Positions 9,329-17,474 are shown, numbered from the stretch's first letter. The stretch: 64,000 bases of DNA from CANGYM01 sp044372405 (GCA_044372405.1 JBILRW010000001.1:1-64000), one strand, 5' to 3'. Program-made: numbers and translations. Notes: generated by a model from the sequence alone, not told the origin.

Positions 9329-9742
9329 TCACGCATCAGGTATTGTTAATCGTAAAATCCAAAAAACACCCAAAAACGACACAATGGAAAAAAGGCGCGT
9401 CATAAAAAAATACGGGCGGGCACGGGGATTCAAATCTAACGCCAGTAAAATCAATGAAATAAGCCCAGCCAAGGAAGCGAGAATAAAGCTCAATGGCCAA
9501 AACCAGAACCAAAACGACCAAAGGCTAGGATCTGAAAACTGAACAACATTGGATCCCCCCTGTGTGAAAAAATAAATGAATCCGATAAAAAATAAGAGAG
9601 GAATAAAGCTCAACCATAAGGAAACCCGAACTATTTTGTCCCTTTTGGGGCTTCTCTCTAGCGTTTTTTTAAAATACTGAACGCCAAAAAAACCATTTAA
9701 GGCCATTATGCCCAAAAATCCTGCGCATACCCAATGGAACAT
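9329..9742 (-). CDS. hypothetical four-TM membrane protein
   Basis: A 137-residue protein of no recognised family. Hydrophobic segments lie at about residues 2-21, 43-62, 77-102 and 111-132, with a basic loop (KKTLERSPKRDK) after the first. That layout predicts a small inner-membrane protein. It lies between SCO1 and the GNAT gene on the same strand; a 25-base dyad occupies the spacer upstream. Codon use is AT-richer than in its neighbours. Confidence 0.65.
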   Translation of the reverse strand: MFHWVCAGFLGIMALNGFFGVQYFKKTLERSPKRDKIVRVSLWLSFIPLLFFIGFIYFFTQGGSNVVQFSDPSLWSFWFWFWPLSFILASLAGLISLILLALDLNPRARPYFFMTRLFSIVSFLGVFWILRLTIPDA

Positions 9743-9771
9743 AAAAACTCCTGCTTAAAAAGCACAACCGT

Positions 9772-9796
9772 TTGTTCTGAATTGTATTCAGAACAA
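9772..9796. promoter_or_regulatory. perfect 11-bp dyad between SCO1 and the downstream membrane-protein gene
   Basis: The arms TTGTTCTGAAT and ATTCAGAACAA are separated by 3 bases (TGT). The dyad starts 9 bases after the SCO1 stop (minus-strand sense) and lies 30 bases before the next ATG. In the minus direction a T-run occurs only about 18 bases after the stem, so it is a poor intrinsic terminator. It could be an operator for the downstream gene or an RNA processing or stabilising hairpin. Confidence 0.4.
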
Positions 9797-9804
9797 TACC
9801 TCCT

Positions 9805-10458
9805 CTACCGCCCCATGACCAACGTTAAATCCCGGGCCAGGTCCTCCGCCGTCTGATCGGTCGAGTATACCTTTAGAAAATTGCCCTGGGGATCCAGCAG
9901 AATAAAATGGGTGGTATGATCCACGCTGTAATCGGTGTCAGTCTGATTGGAACCATGGTGTGCCTGCCCGTGCTCGTGATGGGCATCGGGGCCGGCAGGG
10001 GGGGTATTCAGGGAAACCTTTTCCGCATAAATGGCATAACGTTTGGTGACATCAGCAATTTGGGCCTGTGTTCCTGTCAAACCGATAATTTTTGGGGAAA
10101 AAGAGTTAAGGTAAGCGGCGAGGGCCTCCGGCGTATCCCGGGCAGGGTCCACGGTAATGAAAAGAGGGACCAAACGGGAAGAAGATGGTTCTGGCAAAAG
10201 AGCCAGGGCATCGGATATTTTTTTTAGACCCAAAGGACAGGCATCAGGGCAATGGGTGAACCCAAAAAATATCAGAACGTAAGACCCAGAAACCGAGGAC
10301 AAGGAAAAGGGATCGCCCGTGTGATCGGTCAGGGTAAAGGGGCCACCAAAGGGTTGGAGGGAGGTCTTTGTTTCAGTCTCTTGAGACAAAGACCAAACAA
10401 AGGCCAAAACCACTAGGGTAGCAAGGGAGGCCATTAACAAAAGAGAACGACGTCCCAT
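9805..10458 (-). CDS. SCO1/SenC family copper chaperone for cytochrome oxidase
   Basis: A 217-residue membrane-anchored protein with a thioredoxin fold; it delivers copper to, or reduces, the CuA site of oxidase subunit II. An N-terminal anchor spans about residues 7-23. The copper motif CPDAC is at about residues 74-78, and the partner histidine lies in DHTTHFILLDPQG near 180-192. A His-rich insert (HHEHGQAHHG) at about 160-170 is extra and could bind metal. It is downstream of rpmG and the Ala-rich gene. The likely client, CtaC, is encoded about 50 kb away in this window. Confidence 0.92.
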   Translation of the reverse strand: MGRRSLLLMASLATLVVLAFVWSLSQETETKTSLQPFGGPFTLTDHTGDPFSLSSVSGSYVLIFFGFTHCPDACPLGLKKISDALALLPEPSSSRLVPLFITVDPARDTPEALAAYLNSFSPKIIGLTGTQAQIADVTKRYAIYAEKVSLNTPPAGPDAHHEHGQAHHGSNQTDTDYSVDHTTHFILLDPQGNFLKVYSTDQTAEDLARDLTLVMGR

Positions 10459-10485
10459 GCTTACCTACCCAACAAAGGAAAAAAA

Positions 10486-10794
10486 CTACTGTGTTTGACC
10501 AGCAGCACCAGGAACTTCAGGTCCAGGAGCCGTGTTGGTTTCTGGCGCAGGGGTGGCAGGGGTTTCTGCAGCAGGAGCAGCAGGGGTCTCAGCGGCAGGA
10601 GCCACAGCATTTTCAACGGCGTTACCCGTTGCTTCCGCAGCGCCTTCAACAGCTTCAACAGCTTGACCGGCTTGGGTGGCAGCGTTTTCAACAGCACCTT
10701 CAATCGTGGCAACCTGATCAGGCCCTTTGGCAACCGTCAAAAGAACAACCACAGCCAAAACAGCAATGGCAACAAACAATAAACTACGACGCAT
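10486..10794 (-). CDS. hypothetical Ala/Pro/Glu-rich membrane-anchored protein
   Basis: A 102-residue protein with an N-terminal hydrophobic segment (residues 4-22) followed by low-complexity sequence: an alanine/glutamate amphipathic stretch (ATIEGAVENAATQAGQAVEA) and then Ala-Pro-Glu-Thr repeats to the end. I recognise no family. It would be anchored in the inner membrane with a flexible periplasmic tail. It starts 13 bases after rpmG and ends 27 bases before SCO1, so it probably shares the rpmG transcript. Reverse-strand frames here are open only because of the repetitive composition. Confidence 0.6.
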   Translation of the reverse strand: MRRSLLFVAIAVLAVVVLLTVAKGPDQVATIEGAVENAATQAGQAVEAVEGAAEATGNAVENAVAPAAETPAAPAAETPATPAPETNTAPGPEVPGAAGQTQ

Positions 10795-10807
10795 AGGGGA
10801 AACCTTT

Positions 10808-10975
10808 CTACTTTATTTTTTTCTCGACAAAATCCACGTGTTGACGGACCTTGGGATCGTACTTACGGAATTTCAGTTTTTCTGTCAATTTTTTAGGATT
10901 GCGCTTTTTGACGTAAAAAAAACCGGTTCCTGCCGTGCTTTCCAGCTTGACGAGAATTGTCGACGATTTTGCCAT
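10808..10975 (-). CDS. rpmG: 50S ribosomal protein L33
   Basis: A 55-codon gene encoding MAKSSTILVKLESTAGTGFF followed by YVKKRNPKKLTEKLKFRKYDP and a short basic tail. This is the alphaproteobacterial L33 pattern without the zinc-ribbon cysteines (C- form). L33 sits near the E site of the large subunit. ATG is at 10973-10975 and TAG at 10808-10810. It is the first gene of a short operon with the Ala-rich gene and SCO1. Confidence 0.95.
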   Translation of the reverse strand: MAKSSTILVKLESTAGTGFFYVKKRNPKKLTEKLKFRKYDPKVRQHVDFVEKKIK

Positions 10976-11005
10976 AACACGATTCCAAAATTTGACATGA
11001 TGATG

Positions 11006-11034
11006 GTTTTATTCAGTCTTTCAGAACAAGTCAA
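11006..11034 (-). promoter_or_regulatory. predicted sigma-70 type promoter of rpmG
   Basis: On the minus strand, TTGACT (11029-11034) and TAAAAC (11006-11011) are separated by exactly 17 bases, with the rpmG ATG 30 bases further on. This matches consensus at 5/6 and 4/6 positions. It is a prediction from sequence alone. Confidence 0.5.
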
Positions 11035-11089
11035 GACATTCTATTTGCTTTTAACAATTTTAATTGTCTGCCAGAGTCTTTTGCAACAC

Positions 11090-12484
11090 TTAAGATCCTA
11101 ACTCTCCTTTGACGGATCGTTCTTTAAGGGAATTTTCCAGGGCCCGCATCACCGATTGCGCGTGGTGCAGCGTGGTTTCCAGCCCGGAAACCAGGTCTTT
11201 GATTTTTTGCCGGGGGCTGTTTTGCCGCTTCATCCAGTCCACAATATGGGGGCGGGCCAATTGCCACATGTTGACATCGGGATTCAAAATTTTCCCAATA
11301 CCCTCTGATAACATCATATTTTTGTGTACCAGGAGCAGATCCACCTGGTTTTGCAGTTGAAAATGTTCCGTTAATTCAAAAACCTGCCCCAGCAAACGGG
11401 CCAGGGAAACATCCCGCATGGGGCGCTCCAGCATGGGCTCGCCCACCGAGCGGGCCATGGCGGCAAACAGAGCGCGGGATTTTGTTGTATCCACAATGCC
11501 CGTATCAAAATGCAAATCGGCGACTTTATCGTAATCCCCAACGATAAAGGCATGGAACAAATCTGCCAGATACTTCCGGCGCTGGGGGCTGATGGATCCC
11601 ATAATCCCAAAATCCATAACGGCAATCTGCCCGCTATCCGTCACAAACACATTGCCGGGGTGAAGATCCCCATGGAAATACCCGTGTTCAAAAACCTGGG
11701 TGAAAAAAATGATGGAGGCCTTTTCTAATAACACTTTGGGATCAAGGCCTTTTTCAAGCAAGGCGGCCTTGTTATCAATCCGAACCCCGTCAATCCATGA
11801 CAGCGTCAACACACGACGCGCCGTGTGGGACCAATGGACCTTGGGCACCAACAAATCAGGGTTTTTCTCAAAATTTTTGCGGAATTTTGATGCGGCCGAG
11901 CCCTCAAGCCGCAAATCCGTTTCCATGGCCAGGCATTCTTGTAAAAAAGCCACAACCTCCCGGGGCTTGAATCGATGCAAACGCGGCACGGCACGCTCAA
12001 CAAAACGCACCATTTTTAAAAAAAGCGCCATGTCGCGGGCAAATGCTGCCTCAATGTTCGGGCGCAAAACCTTTACGGCAACGGTTTCGCCTGAGAGCAA
12101 ACGGGCCTTGTGAACCTGGGCGATGGAGGCCGAGGCCACAGGAACAGGATCAAAATCCGCAAATAAGGTTGTTACGGCGTCCCCTAATTGCTTTTCAACA
12201 ATACTGATGGCCACATCCCCGGGAAAGGGGGGCATGCGATCTTGCAGCTCTGTTAAGGCCTTGGCCACGTCTTCTGACACCACATCCGGACGGGTGGCCA
12301 GCATTTGGCCCAGTTTTACAAAGGTGGGGCCCATGTCCTTGAGGGCCGCACATAAACGCGGGCCCACAGGCGCCTGGTTTTTCTTTTTGAAAGCAAAGCG
12401 ATACGGTTTTTGCGCCACGGCCTCATAAACCAACCCATGACGATTAAGAATTCTGAAAAAACGAATGCCCTCAAAAATCAACAT
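11090..12484 (-). CDS. ubiB: UbiB/ABC1-family atypical kinase of ubiquinone biosynthesis
   Basis: A 464-residue protein needed for ubiquinone synthesis, with an atypical protein-kinase-like ATPase fold. Visible are the KxGQ motif (FVKLGQMLATRPDVV, about 54-68), the alanine-rich loop ASASIAQVHKA (about 122-132), the ExD motif region AMETDLRLEG, the catalytic loop YFHGDLHPGNVFV (about 270-282) and DFG in AVMDFG. The two C-terminal transmembrane helices of E. coli UbiB are not obvious, and the protein is somewhat short. Its ATG directly follows the ubiE stop (TAG-ATG), so the two are coupled. Confidence 0.92.
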   Translation of the reverse strand: MLIFEGIRFFRILNRHGLVYEAVAQKPYRFAFKKKNQAPVGPRLCAALKDMGPTFVKLGQMLATRPDVVSEDVAKALTELQDRMPPFPGDVAISIVEKQLGDAVTTLFADFDPVPVASASIAQVHKARLLSGETVAVKVLRPNIEAAFARDMALFLKMVRFVERAVPRLHRFKPREVVAFLQECLAMETDLRLEGSAASKFRKNFEKNPDLLVPKVHWSHTARRVLTLSWIDGVRIDNKAALLEKGLDPKVLLEKASIIFFTQVFEHGYFHGDLHPGNVFVTDSGQIAVMDFGIMGSISPQRRKYLADLFHAFIVGDYDKVADLHFDTGIVDTTKSRALFAAMARSVGEPMLERPMRDVSLARLLGQVFELTEHFQLQNQVDLLLVHKNMMLSEGIGKILNPDVNMWQLARPHIVDWMKRQNSPRQKIKDLVSGLETTLHHAQSVMRALENSLKERSVKGELGS

Positions 12485-13234
12485 CTAAAGACGAACCCCC
12501 TGATGAATGCGGACCAGGCCCCCGCTTAGGGGGGTGACTTTAATGGCCCCAAAACCCACCTCTGTCATCATTCCTGCCAGGGCCTCTGACGTGGGAAACG
12601 CCCGAATGCTTTCCACCAAATACCGATAAGATGCGGCGTCGCGAGCAATCACTTTCCCCATCAAGGGGATGATGCGTTCGTACATAGCGTAGGGTTTTTG
12701 CAAAACCGGCAAAATATCCGGCGAAAATTCCATGCAAAAAAAATGGCCGCCGTACACCAGCACCCGCCGCATCTCTGAAAGGGCCTGCATCAAGTGCGTC
12801 GCATTCCGTAACCCAAAACTGATGGTGCACAAATCAAAGGCGCGGTCAGGAAAGGGAAGGGCCTCCGCCGGGGCCACAACGGTTTGGCCGCGCCCGATTA
12901 AGGCTTGGTTGATCAGGCGCTCCTCAGCCTTTTCCAGCATGGGGGCCGAAGGATCTACCATCACAATGGGGGGCAAATTGTTGTATTTTTGCACCACCGA
13001 AAGAGCAATATCCCCCGTGCCGCTTGCCACATCCAGCATCCGTGTATGATTTGTAATGGGCAATTTTTGTAACAGAATTTTTTTCCACAGGCGGTGGGTG
13101 CCTAAACTCATCACGTCATTCATAATATCATAGCGTGATGCGACTGAGGCAAAGACGCCGCCCACCCGGGCACGTCGTTCGCCTGGCGTCACGGTTTCAT
13201 GACCAAAGGTTTGACTATAGGCATCGGAAACCAT
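12485..13234 (-). CDS. ubiE: demethylmenaquinone/2-methoxy-6-polyprenyl-benzoquinol methyltransferase
   Basis: A SAM-dependent C-methyltransferase acting in ubiquinone synthesis, 249 residues from the ATG at 13232-13234 (MVSDAYSQTFGHETV). An upstream in-frame start would add 17 residues unlike the family. Visible are VFASVASRYDIMNDVMSLGTHRLWKK (UbiE signature 1), the SAM-binding LDVASGTGDIALSV, and FGLRNATHLMQALSEMRRVL. ubiE and ubiB form a minimal two-gene operon divergent from the flagellar operon. Confidence 0.95.
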   Translation of the reverse strand: MVSDAYSQTFGHETVTPGERRARVGGVFASVASRYDIMNDVMSLGTHRLWKKILLQKLPITNHTRMLDVASGTGDIALSVVQKYNNLPPIVMVDPSAPMLEKAEERLINQALIGRGQTVVAPAEALPFPDRAFDLCTISFGLRNATHLMQALSEMRRVLVYGGHFFCMEFSPDILPVLQKPYAMYERIIPLMGKVIARDAASYRYLVESIRAFPTSEALAGMMTEVGFGAIKVTPLSGGLVRIHQGVRL

Positions 13235-13311
13235 GGGGGGCCTTAAAGAAATGTTAACATTCCTTTCATCATATCCTGATACCATGATCGAAGAAAAGGG
13301 ATATAAAAACC

Positions 13312-13806
13312 ATGGCCAAAAAGAAACTGATCCTGATCGCCCTGCCTGTTTTGTTGCTGCTTATTGGGGCAGGTGTCTTTTTTTCCGGTGTGCTGGGTAA
13401 AAAAGAAGAACACCCCACCGAGGCCGGGGAGGCTGGCCATGAAGCCGTCGCCGAGGGTGAACACGGTGAAGAGGCCGGAAAAGACGCCAAAGCCGACCCT
13501 ATTTTTTTTGAACTGCCCGATGTCATTGTGAATATCCGGGGCAAGGGAAAAGCCAAAGCCACCAATTTTTTAAAAATGAAAATCAACCTGGAGCTGGGCA
13601 ATCCCGAATCGGTGCCTCTGGTGGAAAAACGCCTGCCCCGTATTGTCGATCAAATGCAAACCTATTTACGGGAATTGCGGGTTGAGGATCTGGAAGGGTC
13701 CGAGGGGATGCTCAGACTTCGGGAAGAGCTGCTCAAACGCATTCAGGCCACAGCGGATGGCGCGGATGTCAAAGATGTTTTGTTCGCTGAAATGATTTTG
13801 CAATAG
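13312..13806 (+). CDS. fliL: flagellar basal body-associated protein FliL
   Basis: A 164-residue single-pass membrane protein. The TM segment is at about residues 5-25, followed by an acidic/His-rich linker (EAGEAGHEAVAEGEHGEEAG) and the FliL domain from about 62 (FFELPDVIVNIRGKG) to the end. FliL rings stabilise MotA/B stators and affect torque. It is the first gene of a six-gene operon and lies 2 bases before fliM. No clear sigma-54 element is seen directly upstream. Confidence 0.92.
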   Translation: MAKKKLILIALPVLLLLIGAGVFFSGVLGKKEEHPTEAGEAGHEAVAEGEHGEEAGKDAKADPIFFELPDVIVNIRGKGKAKATNFLKMKINLELGNPESVPLVEKRLPRIVDQMQTYLRELRVEDLEGSEGMLRLREELLKRIQATADGADVKDVLFAEMILQ

Positions 13807-13808
13807 CC

Positions 13809-14861
13809 ATGACCGATACAGACGATCTTTTGGCCGCTGAAGACCTGGACGAATCGGCCTTGCCCGATGAAGCGATGATGGAAGGAGGCGGCGAGGGCGA
13901 GCGCATCCTGAATCAGGATGAGATTGACTCTCTTCTGGGCTTTGGTGATGAAAGCCAGGATCAGGCCACGGGCATCGGCGCCCTGGTGAATAGCTCCATG
14001 GTGGCCTACGAACGGCTGCCGATGCTGGAGGTTGCCTTTGACCGACTGGTGCGGATGCTGTCCACCAGTATGCGGAATTTTACATCGGATAACGTTGAGG
14101 TCACACTGGAAAACATGACGTCCATCCGGTTCGGGGATTATTTGGATTCCATCCCACTGCCGGCCCTTTTGGCCGTGGTGAAGGCCGAAGAATGGGACAA
14201 CATGGCCCTTATCACCGTGGAAAGCCCCCTGATTTATTCCATTGTGGATGTTCTGCTGGGGGGGCGCGGCAAACAGCAAACCATGCGCATTGAGGGCCGC
14301 CCCTATACCACCATCGAGCGCAAGCTGATTGAGCGCATGATCAGTATTATTTTGGCGGATATGTCAGAGGCCTTTGACCCCCTGTCCCCCGTGACGTTTA
14401 ACTTTGAACGCCTGGAAACCAACCCCCGCTTTGCCACCATTGCCCGCCCTGCCAACGCTGCGATTTTGATTAAGCTGCGGGTGGACATGGAGGATCGGGG
14501 CGGTACGGTGGATTTCTGTTTGCCCTATGCGACCTTAGAACCTGTACGGGAAATCCTGCTTCAGATGTTCATGGGGGAAAAATTTGGGCGGGATTCTATT
14601 TGGGAAACCCACTTGGCCTCAGAGCTTCTTCAAACCGGTATTGGACTGCAGGCTGTTTTGGGCGAACAACAAATGATGCTGAATGATGCGCTGTCCTGGC
14701 AAGTCGGTAGTCAAATTCAATTTATGACCAAACCCGAACAGGCCATTGACCTGTGTTGTGGCAGCGTTCCCCTGTTTAAGGGGCACCTGGGACAAAAAAA
14801 CAGCAATATCGCGGTGAAGGTCCACAAACGCCTGATCCGCCTGATGACCGCAAAGGATTAA
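13809..14861 (+). CDS. fliM: flagellar motor switch protein FliM
   Basis: A 350-residue C-ring protein. The CheY-P-binding peptide NQDEIDSLLGFGDE lies unusually deep, at about residues 36-48, behind a 34-residue acidic extension. The middle domain (CheC-like) runs from about 60 to 260 with SSMVAYERLPMLEVAFDRL and GDYLDSIPLPALLAV. The C-terminal SpoA-like domain is about 270-345. It receives the CheY signal and sets rotation direction. The presence of fliM, cheY and cheZ on one transcript fits a complete switch-control unit. Confidence 0.95.
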   Translation: MTDTDDLLAAEDLDESALPDEAMMEGGGEGERILNQDEIDSLLGFGDESQDQATGIGALVNSSMVAYERLPMLEVAFDRLVRMLSTSMRNFTSDNVEVTLENMTSIRFGDYLDSIPLPALLAVVKAEEWDNMALITVESPLIYSIVDVLLGGRGKQQTMRIEGRPYTTIERKLIERMISIILADMSEAFDPLSPVTFNFERLETNPRFATIARPANAAILIKLRVDMEDRGGTVDFCLPYATLEPVREILLQMFMGEKFGRDSIWETHLASELLQTGIGLQAVLGEQQMMLNDALSWQVGSQIQFMTKPEQAIDLCCGSVPLFKGHLGQKNSNIAVKVHKRLIRLMTAKD

Positions 14862-14866
14862 CCGCC

Positions 14867-15289
14867 ATGCTCCCCATGTTTTTTGATGGTTTTTTGATTG
14901 TTTTGTTGCTGGCGGGGGCATTAGGAGGCTGGCGTTTGCACAAAAAAATTGTTCAGCTGCAGGACATGCACCAGGAATTTCAAAAAGCCCTGCAGGCCTT
15001 TGATCACACCAGTCGCCAGACCTCAGAAACGCTTATTGTGCTGGAATCCAAGGCCAAAGAGGCCCAAACCACCATCGAAACCGCTGTGGCCAGCGTGGGT
15101 CCCATCCGGCAAGATTTGGTGTTCCTGTGTCAGCGCGCCGAAACCTTGGCCGATGCCCTGATGCAGGCCCCCACCAAAAAAGACGTTTCCCGTCCCTCAA
15201 CCGTCCCGCTCTCTACCCCCCAGGACGGAAAATCCCTGTCCCGGGTTGAGCGAGAGCTGGCGGACATGATGGCGCAACGACAGGCTTAG
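14867..15289 (+). CDS. DUF6468-like flagellar operon protein
   Basis: A 140-residue protein with an N-terminal TM segment (about residues 3-22) followed by a long helix with coiled-coil character (residues about 27-95) and a C-terminal segment SRVERELADMMAQRQA. A small protein of this shape is commonly found between fliM and the MotE-like gene in alphaproteobacterial flagellar operons (DUF6468), and context plus layout support that label. Its molecular role is unknown to me; a stator- or C-ring-associated part is a reasonable guess. Confidence 0.7.
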   Translation: MLPMFFDGFLIVLLLAGALGGWRLHKKIVQLQDMHQEFQKALQAFDHTSRQTSETLIVLESKAKEAQTTIETAVASVGPIRQDLVFLCQRAETLADALMQAPTKKDVSRPSTVPLSTPQDGKSLSRVERELADMMAQRQA

Positions 15290-15302
15290 GGGTAGAAAAT
15301 CC

Positions 15303-16121
15303 ATGAAGCGTCTTTCTTTTTCTTTTTTGGATCAGGCTCTCAAGCCCTTAATTTTAGGATTTATAGGCTTGTGTGTTCTGACGCTGGTGCTGAGGGTTCT
15401 TTCCTTTGGGGATCCCAGCCACCGTTTGACGGCCTGGGCGGAAGAAGCGGCCAAACCTGAAGCTGCCCCTAAAGCCACCTCAACAGCCACCCCCGTCACC
15501 ACAGAAATAAAACCCGATCTGGTAAAAAAACCAGAAACCAAAACCGATTTAACCGCCCGTGAAGGCCAGGCCGATTTTGTCAAACCCACCAAAACCGATG
15601 AAGATCTGGTGGACATCACCACGTTTAGCAAATCGGAAATTGAATTGCTGCAATCCCTGCGGGCACGTCGGGCTTTGCTGGATAAAAAAACCGAAGAGAT
15701 GGATCAACGCGAACGCACCGTGGCCGCCCTGGAGGCCACACTGGATAGCAAACTCAAAACCATGGAAACCATCAAGGATGACATTGAGACGATTTATAAA
15801 AATATCGAAACCAAAGTCACGGAATTGCACAAAAGCCAAGACGAACAAATTGCATCCCTGGTTCGCATTTACGAAAAAATGAAACCAGAGAGTGCTGCCG
15901 CCATCATGAATAACTTGGAATTAACCATTTTGTTGGATGTTGTAAGGGGGATGAAGGAAGCGAAGCTGGCGCCCATTCTGGCCAAAATGGATGTGAAAAA
16001 GGCCACGTTTGTGACGGCTGCGCTTGCGGAAAAGACCCCCGTGCCGGAGGATGCCAAAACGCTGATGGCCAGCATGAATACCCCCAAAGCCAAGCCAGAA
16101 GGGCAACCCCAAGGACAATAA
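15303..16121 (+). CDS. MotE-like flagellar protein (periplasmic stator chaperone type)
   Basis: A 272-residue protein. A TM or signal-anchor segment is at about residues 12-33, then an Ala/Pro/Lys-rich linker, a coiled coil at about 120-188 (DKKTEEMDQRERTVAALEAT onward), and an MgtE-N-like helical domain at about 190-250 (YEKMKPESAAAIMNNLELTI). This is the MotE/FlbB-like organisation. In relatives the protein is periplasmic and assists MotC or stator function. It lies 13 bases after the DUF6468-like gene and 17 before cheY. Confidence 0.78.
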   Translation: MKRLSFSFLDQALKPLILGFIGLCVLTLVLRVLSFGDPSHRLTAWAEEAAKPEAAPKATSTATPVTTEIKPDLVKKPETKTDLTAREGQADFVKPTKTDEDLVDITTFSKSEIELLQSLRARRALLDKKTEEMDQRERTVAALEATLDSKLKTMETIKDDIETIYKNIETKVTELHKSQDEQIASLVRIYEKMKPESAAAIMNNLELTILLDVVRGMKEAKLAPILAKMDVKKATFVTAALAEKTPVPEDAKTLMASMNTPKAKPEGQPQGQ

Positions 16122-16138
16122 GCCAAGGAAAATAAATC

Positions 16139-16525
16139 ATGGCCGTCACCAAAGATATGCCAATTTTGATCGTGGATGACTTTAAAACCATGCTGCGGAT
16201 TACCCGTCAGATGCTTGCTCAGTTGGGCTTTATGAACGTGACGGAGGCCACCGATGGTACCGATGCCATTGAAAAAATGGGTCAGAAAGATTTTGCGCTG
16301 ATCATTTCCGATTGGAACATGGAACCCATGTCGGGCTATGACCTCCTGAAACACGTGCGCGGCGTGTCAAAAACGCCCACGGTTCCCTTTGTCATGGTCA
16401 CGGCGGAACGCAAACCCGAAAACGTCATCGCCGCCAAAAAGGCCGGCGTTAGCAATTATATTATCAAACCCTTTAACGCCGGTACGCTGAAAAGTAAGCT
16501 GATGGCGGTTTTGGGCCCCTTTTAA
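16139..16525 (+). CDS. cheY: chemotaxis response regulator CheY
   Basis: A 128-residue single receiver domain. The acidic pocket (VDD at about 14-16), the phospho-acceptor aspartate in ISDWNMEPMSG (about 59), the switch threonine in FVMVTAER, and the invariant lysine in YIIKPF are all present. FKTMLRITRQMLAQLGF is the typical CheY helix 1. It carries the signal from CheA to FliM. The adjacent cheZ supplies its phosphatase. Confidence 0.95.
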   Translation: MAVTKDMPILIVDDFKTMLRITRQMLAQLGFMNVTEATDGTDAIEKMGQKDFALIISDWNMEPMSGYDLLKHVRGVSKTPTVPFVMVTAERKPENVIAAKKAGVSNYIIKPFNAGTLKSKLMAVLGPF

Positions 16526-16548
16526 CATCAAGTATTTCAGGAACCGTT

Positions 16549-17016
16549 ATGAACCCCGAACAAAGCCTAGATGCCCTGCAATCCATTTTAGAGGCCGTCC
16601 TGCCCCAGATGGATAAAGGAAAATTTTCCAATGTTCAGCGGCATTTTATGCGGGCCCTGCTGGATCAATTTAAAAGCCACAGCCAGATTTACGCCGAGCT
16701 GAAAACCAGTGCCAAACACCTGAAAGAGGCCTTAACCGAAACGGAAAACGCCGCCAATACCATGTTGAGCCTGGCCGAAACCCTGCAACAGGATGAACGC
16801 ACGGAAGATGTGGGCATGCAGCTGTCCGAGGCCTGTACCTTTCAAGATATCGTGGGCCAACGCCTAAAACAGGTTCAAAAAACCCTGGATCGTTATGGGG
16901 ATTTCTTGGCCCTGATGGGCACCGCCCCCAGCATTGCCCCGGACAGCCGGATGTCCGGCCCCGGATTCGCCGGTGAAACCATCAGCCAGGATGAGGCTGA
17001 TCGGTTGATGGGGTAG
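16549..17016 (+). CDS. cheZ: CheZ-family CheY-P phosphatase
   Basis: A 155-residue mostly helical protein, shorter than the E. coli enzyme. The catalytic block ACTFQDIVGQRLKQVQ at about residues 99-114 carries the Asp and Gln used by CheZ to dephosphorylate CheY-P. The last residues, SQDEADRLMG, match the C-terminal CheY-binding helix (SQDxIDxLL type) and echo the FliM N-terminal peptide. Position directly after cheY supports the role. The operon ends here. Confidence 0.85.
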   Translation: MNPEQSLDALQSILEAVLPQMDKGKFSNVQRHFMRALLDQFKSHSQIYAELKTSAKHLKEALTETENAANTMLSLAETLQQDERTEDVGMQLSEACTFQDIVGQRLKQVQKTLDRYGDFLALMGTAPSIAPDSRMSGPGFAGETISQDEADRLMG

Positions 17017-17052
17017 GGTTTTTATCCCTGGGCACCTAAAATCCCCATTTTT

Positions 17053-17139
17053 CGTCATTGCGAGCCTCCGTAGGAGGCGTGGCAATCCAGTTTTTCCGCT
17101 GGCCGTATTTCTGGATTGCTTCGCTGCGCTCGCAAAGAC
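17053..17139. repeat. intergenic repeat A, copy 1 (imperfect palindrome)
   Basis: An 87-bp element beginning CGTCATTGCGAGCCTCCGTA and ending GCTTCGCTGCGCTCGCAAAG. The ends are mutually inverted, so the RNA would fold into a long hairpin. Near-identical copies lie at 19974-20060 and, inverted, at 47711-47791. All three lie downstream of genes. This resembles dispersed extragenic palindromes of other bacteria; no ORF is inside. Confidence 0.85.
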
Positions 17140-17153
17140 AGTTGGGCACCTTT

Positions 17154-17235
17154 AATAACCGTGTCCCCGCGTAGGCGGGGATTCAGTGCATTGATTTTTA
17201 TGGATCCCCGCTTTCGCGGGGATGACACCGTTATT
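17154..17235. repeat. intergenic palindromic element B
   Basis: The element begins AATAACCGTGTCCCCGCGTA and ends GATGACACCGTTATT, so its ends are inverted copies. It contains two CCCCGC-N-GCGGGG hairpins (gtaggc and tttcgc loops). It sits directly after repeat A copy 1 in the spacer between cheZ and flagellin. I saw only one copy here, but the CCCCGC(g)TAGGCGGGGAT type is a familiar dispersed repeat. Confidence 0.7.
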
Positions 17236-17306
17236 GGAGGGGCCCGGTAGTGAATAGGGGCTACCCCATAGCCCTTTTCATCTGAAAACCTTTACCCCCC
17301 CAACCC

Positions 17307-17350
17307 GGCACTTTTTACCCATCGGCAAAAAAGACCCGGTAAAAAGTGCC
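17307..17350 (+). other. 13-bp stem-loop in the flagellin upstream spacer
   Basis: The arms GGCACTTTTTACC (17307-17319) and GGTAAAAAGTGCC (17338-17350) are perfectly complementary with an 18-base loop. No T-run follows. It is 100-150 bases upstream of the sigma-54 promoter, so it could be a terminator-like barrier, a bound regulator site, or a structured leftover of a repeat. Together with repeats A and B, the stem-loop and the promoter, this accounts for most of the 541-bp spacer 17017-17557. A 62-codon ORF at 17354-17542 looks spurious. Confidence 0.4.
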
Positions 17351-17457
17351 ACAATGCGTGGCATTTTACACATTTTTTCTTTATTTTTCATAGCATTAGG
17401 CAGGTTTTTCCGCTTTTGTGACGCGGGGTATGGGAAAGGGGGCAAAAAAATCCCCCC

Positions 17458-17474
17458 TTGGCACGGTTACTGCA
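17458..17474 (+). promoter_or_regulatory. sigma-54 type promoter of flagellin
   Basis: TTGGCACGGTTACTGCA matches the -24/-12 consensus: GG at 17460-17461 and GC at 17472-17473 are separated by exactly 10 bases, with the strong TTGGCACG upstream half. The predicted start of transcription is near 17485, giving a leader of about 70 bases. Sigma-54 control of late flagellar genes is known in Caulobacter and relatives. Neither rpoN nor a flagellar enhancer-binding protein is in the window. Confidence 0.8.

Noticed and set aside
10461..10796. Several overlapping Gln-, Leu- or Arg-rich ORFs opposite the Ala-rich gene
   Set aside because: They arise from the repetitive GC-rich codons of the minus-strand gene at 10486-10794; no start signals and no family features.
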